64,000 bases of DNA from Actinomyces sp. oral taxon 414 (GTDB lineage Bacteria; Actinomycetota; Actinomycetes; Actinomycetales; Actinomycetaceae). Of this stretch, positions 1 to 7,670 are shown piece after piece. The DNA lies in the NCBI RefSeq assembly GCF_001278845.1, contig NZ_CP012590.1:434001-498000 (forward strand), given 5' to 3'. Under the pieces are notes generated by a model. That model worked only from the letters and a program-made list of their open reading frames with translations, had not been told where the DNA came from and did no database searches. The stretch's first letter is position 1. Every line of letters starts with the position of its first letter. Both the position numbers and the translations under genes were made by a program.

Positions 1-46
1 GACGGCGCACTCGGGGCTCTGCCGGCTGGCCTTCACCGGGTCGTCA

Positions 47-472
47 TCAGCACTGCATGATCTCGCCCAGGTCCCAGACCGCTTCGGGCTGGTCGGGCGT
101 CACCCTCTCGCCGACATAATAGATCTGGTGGTTCTCGGCCGCGACGAGGCACTCGATAATGGTGGACAGTGCCGTGTCCGCGTCGCCGATCGCCTTGGTG
201 ATGCTGGCTTGGTAGTTCGCTGCGGCCGGCGAGTCCCAGATTTTGTCGTTCAACCCGTCGGTTGAAAGATCCACCGCCGTGGCGCCGCCCGTCAGAATAA
301 TGGGGTTGATCGTGCTGGGGTCGACTGCGGACGGGATCGATTGCATCGATGTGGTCCACTCGGCCAGAGCCGTCTGACTGCGCATCGCCCTGTCCTTGAC
401 GGCTTGAATCGCCGCGAGCTTACGATTGGGGACCGTGCCGTCGGGATCCGGGGTCGGGGGTGACGTGCTCAT
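47..472 (-). CDS. small helical hypothetical protein, possible type VII-linked partner
   Basis: A 141-residue protein without signal peptide or membrane segment. It opens with a Pro/Thr-rich stretch (MSTSPPTPDPDG) and continues as a mostly helical, Ala/Ile-rich chain. A strong AGAGGTGA ribosome site precedes the ATG. It is the last gene of a minus-strand run with a lipoprotein and a large DUF6571-like protein, so the three are probably co-transcribed. The size and helical nature would suit a WXG100-like or chaperone partner, but I see no clear WXG motif. I do not recognise the family; the link to secretion rests on its neighbours only. Confidence 0.6.
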   Translation of the reverse strand: MSTSPPTPDPDGTVPNRKLAAIQAVKDRAMRSQTALAEWTTSMQSIPSAVDPSTINPIILTGGATAVDLSTDGLNDKIWDSPAAANYQASITKAIGDADTALSTIIECLVAAENHQIYYVGERVTPDQPEAVWDLGEIMQC

Positions 473-571
473 TATGTTTCACCTCTGTGAATCGCTCCGT
501 CGAGCGGACGGAGTTGATGGAATCATGGCGGCTGAATTTCAGATGCGCTGTCGGTCGTCGGGTCGTGCTGT

Positions 572-1273
572 TCATCCCTGCGAGTAGGATGTACTGGTGA
601 TTCTTTTGGAGGCGGGTCCGGCGGCGACTGGCGGGACGGCGAGGACGAGGGTGTGCAGGAGGTCGGTCATGGCGTTGAGATCATCCTGGTCGTAGTTCAG
701 GCTCAAGTTCTCGTCGTACGCGGTCTTCGGGTCGCTGAGGTAGAAGCGAATGCCCAGGGTGTGGATGTCGACATCGGGATAGAGCCAGGCCCCTATGATC
801 CATCTTCCGCGATTATCGTCGGACCAGATGCAGCCGCGGCCCTGGGTGTCGTCGAAGGTGATCTGGGGCAATCCCTTGTCGTCGAGTTCGGTGAACTCCG
901 TGCCCCCCGCTCCCGCGCCGAGTTTACCGCCGATGAAGTAGCTGACGGCGAGAGAGGACTGCAGGCCCTGCGGCATTCGGATGCCGTAAATGCGGCAGTT
1001 GAAAATGTCGCGACTGCTATTGTGGCCCGGTGAGTGCCAGTAGGAGAAGGCCGTGGGGTAGAAGCCGAGCCCGTTCTCCAGGAGCTGCCTGGGGACGACT
1101 TCGCACAGCGTCTGGTCGGTCAGGAAAGTCGGAACGGGCGAGGCCGAGGCCTGATCGTCCCCGTGGTCGGCGCAGGCGGATGACCCGAGCATCACCGCGG
1201 CCAGGAGGCAGGCTCTGCGCCTGGACACACGTCTGGTCGAGCACTTTCTCGAATGTGGAAGATACCGACTCAT
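572..1273 (-). CDS. putative lipoprotein, DUF3558-like appearance
   Basis: About 233 residues. A basic N-terminus (several Arg, residues 9-20) is followed by a hydrophobic stretch and a weak lipobox ending SSAC, with Cys34 as likely lipidation site, so it is probably anchored on the outer face of the membrane. The mature part carries three spaced cysteines in the contexts LCEVV, FNCRIYG and GCIWSDD. That arrangement recalls actinobacterial DUF3558-type lipoproteins, but this is an impression, not a domain match. Two adjacent ATG codons exist at 1276 and 1273; AAGGAG lies 1 nt from the first and 4 nt from the second, so I chose the second. It starts 20 nt after the stop of the large upstream gene, consistent with one operon. 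Confidence 0.65.
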   Translation of the reverse strand: MSRYLPHSRKCSTRRVSRRRACLLAAVMLGSSACADHGDDQASASPVPTFLTDQTLCEVVPRQLLENGLGFYPTAFSYWHSPGHNSSRDIFNCRIYGIRMPQGLQSSLAVSYFIGGKLGAGAGGTEFTELDDKGLPQITFDDTQGRGCIWSDDNRGRWIIGAWLYPDVDIHTLGIRFYLSDPKTAYDENLSLNYDQDDLNAMTDLLHTLVLAVPPVAAGPASKRITSTSYSQG

Positions 1274-1293
1274 CATACTCCTTTCCAGAGGTG

Positions 1294-3414
1294 TCAGCCG
1301 GTGCGGGGGGAAGCGGCCTCGCGCCCGTCGTCTCGTCCATCGGATACCGTATGATAGAGTTCGTTGAAAGTATGAAGATCGCCTTCGTCCGCGACCACAT
1401 CCCGCTTCCAGTCGAGCATGCTGTTTATCTGTTCGTTTGTGAGGCCCTCAATATTCACGACCGGGTGGGCGTCGGGGTCGTCAGGATTTATGGTGGCCCA
1501 ATCGTAGTCCTTCATGGACTGGATGGTGGCGGGATCTTTTATCAGGCCTCGGTTTATCGCTTCGCCGTAGGCCTGCGCTTGAACCAGGTTCGGCATTGCG
1601 CCATCATCAGAAGATTGTGTTTGAACGACTTCGGCACCGGACGATCCTAGGTGCTGAGTAATAGCGCTTGTTGCATAAGGTTTGACGATCGTTGTACTTA
1701 TGTTGTACAGAAGGGGTGCGGTTGCTCCTTCGGTGACGGCTGTAACTATGGCGCCTCCAAGGATGGCGACCACGGACACGACGGTGCCGACCGTGGATTC
1801 TCTCGCCGCGGCAATGTCTGCGGCGTCGGCGCTGCTGTCCGCGGCGGCTTGGTCGTATCGTTTCCTGGAGAGCGTTTCGATGTAGGAGGATGTCTGTGCG
1901 AGTTGGGCGTACTCATCATTCAGATTCTCCAGTCCGGCGCCGGATGCGCTCATGGCCGTCTCGGTGCGTTGATGATGGTATTTCCCCACGCCGACGGCCA
2001 GGGTGGTCATGGCGTCCGAGTTGTTGCCGAATCGGTAGATGATGGTGGAGACATCCGACTGGTCCACACCCCATTTTGCCAAAGACGGGCCCTGGCCGGT
2101 GGCAGTGATATTGTTATTACCCTGAGCGGCTTCGGCCACCTCCTCGGGACTGTTGGCCATGACGACGGACAGGTTCTTCTGCATGGTCTCGGTGAACTGC
2201 CTCCTGGACCAGGAGTTGCTGGAGAAGTAATCAACACCCATGCCCGAGGCGTAAGTCGCCGCCGCATCGGCGCGGGCGGCATTCTTGTCGGACGGGTCAT
2301 CGGGATTCCGGTAGGAGGAGGCTGCGGCCAGCGCGGCCGTGAAACCGTCGGCGGCGGTGGGTTTCTTGGAAGTGGGGTCCTGCTCGTCGTGGTTCCAACC
2401 GCGGGACTTGAGCCTCTTCCAGCGCTGCAGAGTCTTCTCATCGGGCTCCCAGTCGCCGTGGGCGTCCACCTGGCCGCTGCCGCCGAGGTAGGCCAGGGCC
2501 GCCGCCGGGTTGCTTCCCATCGCGTATAGCACTCCGGCCAGGGGGTCATGAGAGTACTGGAACGTCAGATAGATCGTATTTCCGGGAATGATCTTCGCTG
2601 GATCGAGCTCCTCGAGAGCATCCGCGGCGCTCACCAGGAAATCGGTGCCGTAAACCACGTCGGGTTGAGTCGTCAGCGCATTGAAGACGGCCACCTCCTC
2701 GACCGAGTGCATATCCGTGACGACGTTGGAGAAATCCGCTCCGAGTCTGCCCCCGTTGACCTCCGGCTGGGAGGCCGCTCCCAGGATATGGCCCAGCGTG
2801 GACGCCGCAGATTCCGTCGTGACCGGGTCGCCGGTATTATTCCGGTCGATATCGGACAGAAGAGCGAAATACGGATGAGCGCCTCCGAGGGTGTTGATGA
2901 AGGCGGCGGCGTAGATGGGGTTGTCGCGGTGCGCATCGATGTCGGTGAGAATCTGATCGACGGTGCGGCCGTCGGAGGAGGTTCCCTGAGTCGAGGCCTG
3001 TCGGAGCTCCTCAGCCTCGTGCTGCGCGGTGGACACGACCCCGGTGTTGCAGGCTCGAATGTTCTCAATGGTGTCATCGGTGCCCTCAGGGAGGTAGTAG
3101 CTCATGACACCCGCCGGACTGGCGACGGTGATCCCGCTGCTATTGAGGCCAATGACCTCCTGACGCCGTTGGGAGAGCTCCTCGGCGACATCTTGAAGCG
3201 CTTCGGCGGCTCCGCGCATGGATGTTATTCCGACCGCAGTCATGGAGTAACCGACCAGGTCGTGGGCCTCCTCCACCGGTGGCTCAAGCCCATCGGAATT
3301 GTTCATGCTTGTTATATAGATGAAACTTCTCTCGTCCTCGACGGCCTCGGCGCGGTCGTTCAGGTTGTTGATGAGGGCCTGCATGAGCCCGGTGTCGACC
3401 TTGACGAAAGTCAT
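1294..3414 (-). CDS. large DUF6571-like protein, putative type VII-type surface or secreted protein
   Basis: A 706-residue protein. An upstream in-frame ATG at 3522 exists, but the ATG at 3414 (MTFVKVDTG) follows an AGAGGA ribosome site and removes a basic, non-conserved leader, so I used it. The N-terminal ~110 residues are helical with heptad-like spacing (LINNLNDRAEAVEDE), as in WXG100/LXG-type secretion domains. The centre has helical repeats, and a hydrophobic segment lies near the C-terminus (TVVSVVAILGGAIVTAV). I recall Actinomyces proteins annotated DUF6571 with this architecture; the match is from memory. It heads the run that continues with the lipoprotein and the small protein. No ESX ATPase genes are visible in the window. 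Confidence 0.65.
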   Translation of the reverse strand: MTFVKVDTGLMQALINNLNDRAEAVEDERSFIYITSMNNSDGLEPPVEEAHDLVGYSMTAVGITSMRGAAEALQDVAEELSQRRQEVIGLNSSGITVASPAGVMSYYLPEGTDDTIENIRACNTGVVSTAQHEAEELRQASTQGTSSDGRTVDQILTDIDAHRDNPIYAAAFINTLGGAHPYFALLSDIDRNNTGDPVTTESAASTLGHILGAASQPEVNGGRLGADFSNVVTDMHSVEEVAVFNALTTQPDVVYGTDFLVSAADALEELDPAKIIPGNTIYLTFQYSHDPLAGVLYAMGSNPAAALAYLGGSGQVDAHGDWEPDEKTLQRWKRLKSRGWNHDEQDPTSKKPTAADGFTAALAAASSYRNPDDPSDKNAARADAAATYASGMGVDYFSSNSWSRRQFTETMQKNLSVVMANSPEEVAEAAQGNNNITATGQGPSLAKWGVDQSDVSTIIYRFGNNSDAMTTLAVGVGKYHHQRTETAMSASGAGLENLNDEYAQLAQTSSYIETLSRKRYDQAAADSSADAADIAAARESTVGTVVSVVAILGGAIVTAVTEGATAPLLYNISTTIVKPYATSAITQHLGSSGAEVVQTQSSDDGAMPNLVQAQAYGEAINRGLIKDPATIQSMKDYDWATINPDDPDAHPVVNIEGLTNEQINSMLDWKRDVVADEGDLHTFNELYHTVSDGRDDGREAASPRTG

Positions 3415-3689
3415 GACCGCGATCCTCTTCCCGATCCGAATTCGACGGGCTGCGCCGCGAGGGGGTCGCGGCCGGTTCGGGGGCGAATGATCATCGGCGG
3501 TCTCCAGGGTCCAGGCGCGCACCGCGAGTCGTGCGGATCACCAGCACTCACCGTATCGTCATCGCGGGCGTCCGGTCAAATGCCCAGGTGGGTGAGCCCG
3601 CGGATCGGGCGGGGAACCGGGGAATTGGGGCCCGTGCCGCCGGGCCCCGTGCGGAGCCCTCGCGGCGCGGGCCCGCCCCGAGGCCCCGA

Positions 3690-3718
3690 TTGTCCCGCGG
3701 CGAGCCCGGAGCTAGGCT
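3690..3718 (+). promoter_or_regulatory. sigma70-type promoter of the lacZ remnant
   Basis: TTGTCC at 3690-3695 and TAGGCT at 3713-3718 are separated by exactly 17 bp and lie 59 bp before the GTG start of the degraded beta-galactosidase. The rest of the 3415-3689 gap between the two divergent genes is GC-rich, and I see no gene in it. Confidence 0.5.
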
Positions 3719-3776
3719 GAGCGTGGCCCGGCGGCTTCCGGCGTCGGGGCCGGGGAGCAGGCGAAGGAGCACTCAC

Positions 3777-4304
3777 GTGGGCATTGGCATTGATATCGAC
3801 CGCCTGGCGGATCCGACATTCTTCGCCCAGGGCCGCCTGGCGGCCCACTCCGACCACCGCTGTTTCGCCAGCGCGGCCGAGGCCGCCTCGGGCCGGTCCT
3901 CCTTCGAGGTGAGCCTGGACGGGGTGTGGGAATTCGCCTACGCCAAGAACCCCGTCCTGGCCGTCGACGGCTTCCAGGACCCCGACTACGACGTCTCCCA
4001 GTGGGACGACATCCCCGTCCCCGCCCACATCCAGCTCCGGGGCTACGACCTGCCCCAGTACGTCAACGTCCACTACCCCTGGGACGGCCACGAGCAGATC
4101 GACCCCGGCGGGGTCCCCCAGGACTACAATCCGGTGGCCTCCTATGTGCGCGGCTTCACCCTGCCCGGACCCCCGCCCGACGGCGAGCGGATCGTGTTCA
4201 GGGCCAACCGCCACGAGTTCGGCGCCCGGGGCGCGTCATGACCCGCGAGCGCACCGAGGCCGACCTCATCGCCCTCAAGCGCGCGGGCGTCAACGCCGTG
4301 CCGG
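3777..4304 (+). pseudogene. lacZ-type GH2 beta-galactosidase remnant with internal deletion and frameshift
   Basis: The GTG start at 3777 has an AAGGAG site 7 nt upstream. The reading frame gives a typical GH2 sugar-binding N-terminus (LDGVWEFAYAKNP, WDDIPVPAHIQ, YDLPQYVNVHYPWDG, YNPVASYVRGFTLP). It then jumps at about 4190-4210 into the start of the catalytic TIM barrel (NRHEFGAR), skipping roughly 200 residues that normally intervene. The frame stops at 4241, while the continuation (RVMTRERTEADLIALKRAGVNAV) is in another frame and ends near 4304. No acid/base or nucleophile glutamate region remains, so the product cannot be active. In intact relatives this enzyme is about 1000 residues long. 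Promoter and ribosome site are still recognisable, so the loss looks fairly recent. Confidence 0.8.
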
Positions 4305-4345
4305 GGGACCGGCCCGAGTGGCGCGGGGCCGCGCCGGGTCGTCTG

Positions 4346-4446
4346 CTACGCACCTTCCCGTCCGCTGCGCTTCTTCACCCTCCGCTGCGCTTCTTCTTCT
4401 CGTACAGCGGAGGGTGAAGAAGCGCAGCAGAGGGAGAAGGGCGTAG
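4346..4446. repeat. 41-bp imperfect inverted repeat (long hairpin)
   Basis: Arms at 4346-4386 and 4406-4446 are complementary over about 41 nt with only a few mismatches or indels; the loop is 19 nt (4387-4405). The inner part of the left arm also contains two tandem copies of TCCGCTGCGCTTCTTC, at 4361 and 4381. The hairpin lies just after the lacZ remnant and before the convergent trkA, so it could serve as a bidirectional terminator. Its length is unusual for a terminator and also fits an intergenic repeat element or a decayed mobile-element end. I saw no second copy in the window. The remainder of 4447-4587 shows nothing I recognise. Confidence 0.75.
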
Positions 4447-4587
4447 TGGATGCGGGCGCGAACGGATTCGCAGGTATCGGAGCGCGCGGGCCCGCCTCGC
4501 ACAATGCGACCTGAGGCGACATCACCAGAACGACACCCGGGGGCGGGGCTCAGGAGTGAGGGCCGCTCCGCGCGGACCGGCCGACTC

Positions 4588-4640
4588 CCGCCGCTGGAGC
4601 CTCCCGCCGCCGGCCCCTTCCGCCGCTGGAGCCTCCCGCC
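4588..4640. repeat. pair of 21-bp direct repeats beside the trkA stop codon
   Basis: The same 21-bp sequence, beginning CCGCCGCTGGAGCC, occurs at 4588-4608 and 4620-4640. The second copy abuts the trkA stop codon. This may be a replication-slippage duplication; no function is evident. Confidence 0.7.
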
Positions 4641-5309
4641 TCACCGCCGGTTGGCGAAGCGCTCCAGGAGGGTGGCGTCCCCGCCCACGACCAGGACGTC
4701 CTCGGCGGACACCAGCGTGTCCGGCGTGGCGTACTCGAAGGGCTCGCCCGGGCTCATGAGGCCGAAGACCGTCACCCCGTAGCGGCTGCGGACCTTCGAC
4801 TCGCCGATGGTGAAGCCGTGCAGCTCCATGGGCGGGCGCATCTTGACAATGGTGAAGCCGCCCTTCTCCATCTCGATGTAGTCCAGCATCCGCCCGGACA
4901 CCAGGTGGGCGGCGCGCTGGCCGGCGTCGAACTCGGGGTAGACGACGTGGTGGGCGCCGATGCGGCGCAGGATGCGCCCGTGGGCCCGGGAGATCGCCTT
5001 GGCCCAGATCTGCGGGGTCTGCAGGTCGACGAGGTTGCCGGCGATGAGCACGCTGGCCTCGATGGAGGTGGCCACGCCGACGACGGCGGTGCCGAATTCG
5101 GTGGCCCCGAGCTGCTCCAGGGCCTCCATGTCGGTGGCGTCGGCCTCGACGAGCGGGATGCGGCCGGTCCACTGGCGCACGGTGGCCGGGTTGGTCTCCA
5201 CGGCCAGGACCTCCCGGCCGAGCCGGTCCAGGGTCGCGGCCACGGCCGCCCCGAAACGGCCCAGGCCGATGACGAGGGTCGAGTCCGTGCGGTCGATGGG
5301 CGCTGCCAT
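4641..5309 (-). CDS. trkA: TrkA-family potassium uptake regulator (RCK)
   Basis: A 222-residue cytoplasmic gating subunit of a Trk/Ktr potassium channel. Residues ~10-130 form the RCK-N Rossmann domain, with nucleotide-binding GLGRFG near the N-terminus, the acidic strand end VETNP and the EADATD motif. Residues ~140-222 form the smaller C-terminal RCK domain. The start at 5309 follows AGGAG; an upstream in-frame ATG at 5360 would add a non-conserved leader. It lies 91 bp downstream of trkH on the same strand, so the two form the usual transporter-regulator pair. In this family NAD(H)/ATP binding to RCK opens or closes the TrkH pore. Confidence 0.93.
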   Translation of the reverse strand: MAAPIDRTDSTLVIGLGRFGAAVAATLDRLGREVLAVETNPATVRQWTGRIPLVEADATDMEALEQLGATEFGTAVVGVATSIEASVLIAGNLVDLQTPQIWAKAISRAHGRILRRIGAHHVVYPEFDAGQRAAHLVSGRMLDYIEMEKGGFTIVKMRPPMELHGFTIGESKVRSRYGVTVFGLMSPGEPFEYATPDTLVSAEDVLVVGGDATLLERFANRR

Positions 5310-5400
5310 GGCTTCTCCTGCGTGTCGGCGGCCGGGCACCTCGCCCCGGCCCGGGGCCACCGTAGTCCACCGCGGCGGGGCGGGGCGGGCGCGCGGCCGG

Positions 5401-6960
5401 TCAGCCGATGAGCGGGCGCTCGGCCGGCATGCGGATGACGCGGCGCCGCTCGCGCATGGCCAGGGCGCTGGCCGCCGTCATGGTGCCCACGCGGCCGACG
5501 AACATGAGGACGATAATGACGTACTTGCCGCTTTCGGGCAGGTGGGGCGTGATCCCGGTGGACAGGCCCACCGTGGCGAAGGCGCTGGTGGCCTCGAACA
5601 GGATCCGGTCCAGGGACAGGTCGGTGAGCTGGAGCAGCAGGAGGGTGGCCGCGCCGATGATGCTCGCGCCGATGAAGGCCACCGCCACGCTCAGGCGCAC
5701 CGTCGACAGCGTAATGCGCCGCCCGAACGCCTCGATGTCTTGGTCGCCGCGGGCCTCGGCCATAATGGCCAGGATGAGGACCGCGAAGGTGGTGACCTTA
5801 ATGCCCCCGGCCGTCGAGGCCGAGCCCCCGCCGACGAACATGAGGGCGTCCTGGAGGAACCAGGTGGCCTCGTGCATGTGCTCGGGCTGGATGGTCGACA
5901 ATCCGGAGGAGCGGGCGTTGACGCCGTTGACCAGGGCCGTGAGGACCTTGCCGCCGACTCCCAGCGGGCCGTAGGTCTGCGGATTGGACCACTCGAAGGC
6001 GGCGATGGACAGGGAGGACACGAGGGCCAGCAGCGTGTAGGTGGTCAGCGTGAGCTTGGAGTGCAGGGTCCACAGGCGGGGGCGGCCGCGGCGGCGCACG
6101 ACGTCGAGGATGACGGGGAAGCCGACGGCGCCCGCGAAGGTGCCCAGCACGATGGGCAGGCACATCCACCAGTCGGCGGCGTGGGGCGCCAGGCCCTCGG
6201 GCATGATGACGAAGCCGGCGTTGTTGAAGATCGAGGCGGACATGAACACCGCGTACCAGGCGGCGTGCCGCAGGTCCAGGCCCAGGGTGAGGAAGCGGGG
6301 CAGGAGCACCAGCGCCAGGACGCCCTCGACGCCCAGCGCCGTGAAGATGACGGCCCGCAGGAGGGAGGCCACGTCCCCCAGGCGGGACTGGTTCTCCGAG
6401 GCGGCGAGCATCCGCTGGGTCAGGCCCACGTGCCGCGAGACCGCGAAGGACAGCAGGGAGGCCAGCGTCATAATGCCCAGGCCGCCCACGGCCGCGCCGG
6501 CGATAATGACGGCCTGGCCGAAGGGGGACCAGGCGGTGGCGGTGTCCACGGTCGTTAGTCCCGTTACGCAGACCGCGGATGTGGCGGTGAACAGGGCGTC
6601 GACGAGACTGGCGCCGCGATGGCCCCCGGGAGTGGCGATCGGCAGGAGGAGCAGGGCGGTGACGACGGCGATAATGGCGGCGAAAACGGCGACGGCGAGC
6701 CGGGCGGGGGAGAAGCGGGCGGCCCGCTCCAGCCGGTTGCGCACGCCCAGCCGCTCCAGCAGGGCCGCCGGGCCCCCGCTCCGGTCGCGGGCGGGCCCGG
6801 CCTCCGGCGTGTCGTCGGGCGCGGCGCGCTCGGGCGGCCGGGCGGCGCGCACGACGCGCAGCGGCAGGGGCGCCCGCCAGGCGGTCGGACGCAGGGGAAG
6901 ACCCGCCCGGGCGGCGCGGCGCCGGGCGTTGCCGGGGGACGGGCGCTGCGGGGAGGACAC
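5401..6960 (-). CDS. trkH: TrkH/KtrB-type potassium transporter
   Basis: A membrane K+ translocation subunit of about 519 residues. The four pore-loop repeats typical of the family are all visible: SAVCVTGLTT, NNAGFVIMPEG, NARSSGLSTIQ and SAFATVGLSTGIT, each with the central Gly of the selectivity filter. Multiple TM helices begin with RLAVAVFAAIIAVVTALLLL about 85 residues in. No ATG sits at a sensible place; GTG at 6960 is the best start, but its ribosome site is poor and the Arg/Pro-rich leader (residues ~1-85) is longer than usual, so the true start may be further downstream. It precedes trkA and is divergent from the HTH gene at 7187, sharing a ~226-bp control region. Confidence 0.9.
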   Translation of the reverse strand: MSSPQRPSPGNARRRAARAGLPLRPTAWRAPLPLRVVRAARPPERAAPDDTPEAGPARDRSGGPAALLERLGVRNRLERAARFSPARLAVAVFAAIIAVVTALLLLPIATPGGHRGASLVDALFTATSAVCVTGLTTVDTATAWSPFGQAVIIAGAAVGGLGIMTLASLLSFAVSRHVGLTQRMLAASENQSRLGDVASLLRAVIFTALGVEGVLALVLLPRFLTLGLDLRHAAWYAVFMSASIFNNAGFVIMPEGLAPHAADWWMCLPIVLGTFAGAVGFPVILDVVRRRGRPRLWTLHSKLTLTTYTLLALVSSLSIAAFEWSNPQTYGPLGVGGKVLTALVNGVNARSSGLSTIQPEHMHEATWFLQDALMFVGGGSASTAGGIKVTTFAVLILAIMAEARGDQDIEAFGRRITLSTVRLSVAVAFIGASIIGAATLLLLQLTDLSLDRILFEATSAFATVGLSTGITPHLPESGKYVIIVLMFVGRVGTMTAASALAMRERRRVIRMPAERPLIG

Positions 6961-7088
6961 GGCGACATTGTGTCCCAAGTGCCTCGCCCGATCATCTCCG
7001 ACGCGGTCGTGACCTCCTCGAGATGTGAGATGCAACGCCTGTGACGGATGGGGATCGCAACCATCTGTGCGTCGTCTGGGACTCGGGT

Positions 7089-7094
7089 TATATT
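7089..7094 (+). promoter_or_regulatory. candidate -10 box (TATATT) for the HTH-bS22-murB run
   Basis: TATATT is the most AT-rich hexamer in the divergent region. It would start transcription near 7101, giving a leader of about 86 nt. No good -35 box is visible 16-18 bp upstream, so the call is tentative. Confidence 0.35.
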
Positions 7095-7186
7095 GGCCGT
7101 ACTTCCCGTTCGCCCGACGTTCGGGAGCCGGCGCCACCCCTCGGTGCGCGCTCCACCACATCACTCCAGAGACGGGACTAGCACCC

Positions 7187-7429
7187 ATGGCACCGGGCAT
7201 CCCCACCTCCTCCGGCGCGTCGAGCGCCCCTTCCTTCCTCACTGTCGCCGAAGTCGCCGCGATGCTGCGCGTATCCAAGATGACCGTCTATCGCATGGTC
7301 CACTCCGGGGACCTGCCCGCGATGCAGGTCGGGCGCTCCTTCAGAGTGCCCGAACGCGCCGTCAAGGAGTACCTCGCCGCGGGGCTGGGTGACTGGGGCC
7401 ACGAGTCCAGCGAGTCGACGGGCTCCTAG
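7187..7429 (+). CDS. excisionase/MerR-like helix-turn-helix DNA-binding protein
   Basis: An 80-residue protein with a single winged HTH: FLTVAEVAAMLRVSKMTVYRM forms the helix-turn-helix and QVGRSFRVPERAVKEYL the wing and last helix. This is the excisionase/BldC-like domain common in small actinobacterial regulators. The ATG at 7187 was preferred over an upstream in-frame start at 7025 because the extra residues look non-coding. It directly precedes the bS22 gene, an arrangement also known from mycobacteria (Rv0500A-Rv0500B), so the pairing looks ancestral. Its target is unknown. Confidence 0.85.
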   Translation: MAPGIPTSSGASSAPSFLTVAEVAAMLRVSKMTVYRMVHSGDLPAMQVGRSFRVPERAVKEYLAAGLGDWGHESSESTGS

Positions 7430-7571
7430 GACCCGCTAGAATCAGCCGGTCACCCGCGGGGGAGGGGGCGAGCGCGCCCTCCCCCGCGCGCTCGCCCGGC
7501 GCCCGCCGGTGAGCCGTCGCGGAGCCGGCGGCGTCGCGAGCGCCCGGCACGCACGACCACGAGGAGCCCCC

Positions 7572-7670
7572 ATGGGATCTGTCATTAAGAAGCGGCGCAA
7601 GCGCATGGCCAAGAAGAAGCACCGCAAGCTGCTGCGCAAGACGCGCCACCAGCGCCGCAACAAGAAGTGA
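7572..7670 (+). CDS. small-subunit ribosomal protein bS22 (AURKAIP1/COX24-domain)
   Basis: A 32-residue, extremely basic protein beginning MGSVIKKRRKRMAKKKHRK and ending HQRRNKK. This is the very small actinobacterial ribosomal protein also described as bS22, bound to the 30S decoding region. It is too short for many gene finders. A GAGGAG site (7561-7566) lies 5 nt before the ATG. Its stop overlaps the murB start (TGATG), so the two genes are probably translationally coupled. Confidence 0.9.
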   Translation: MGSVIKKRRKRMAKKKHRKLLRKTRHQRRNKK

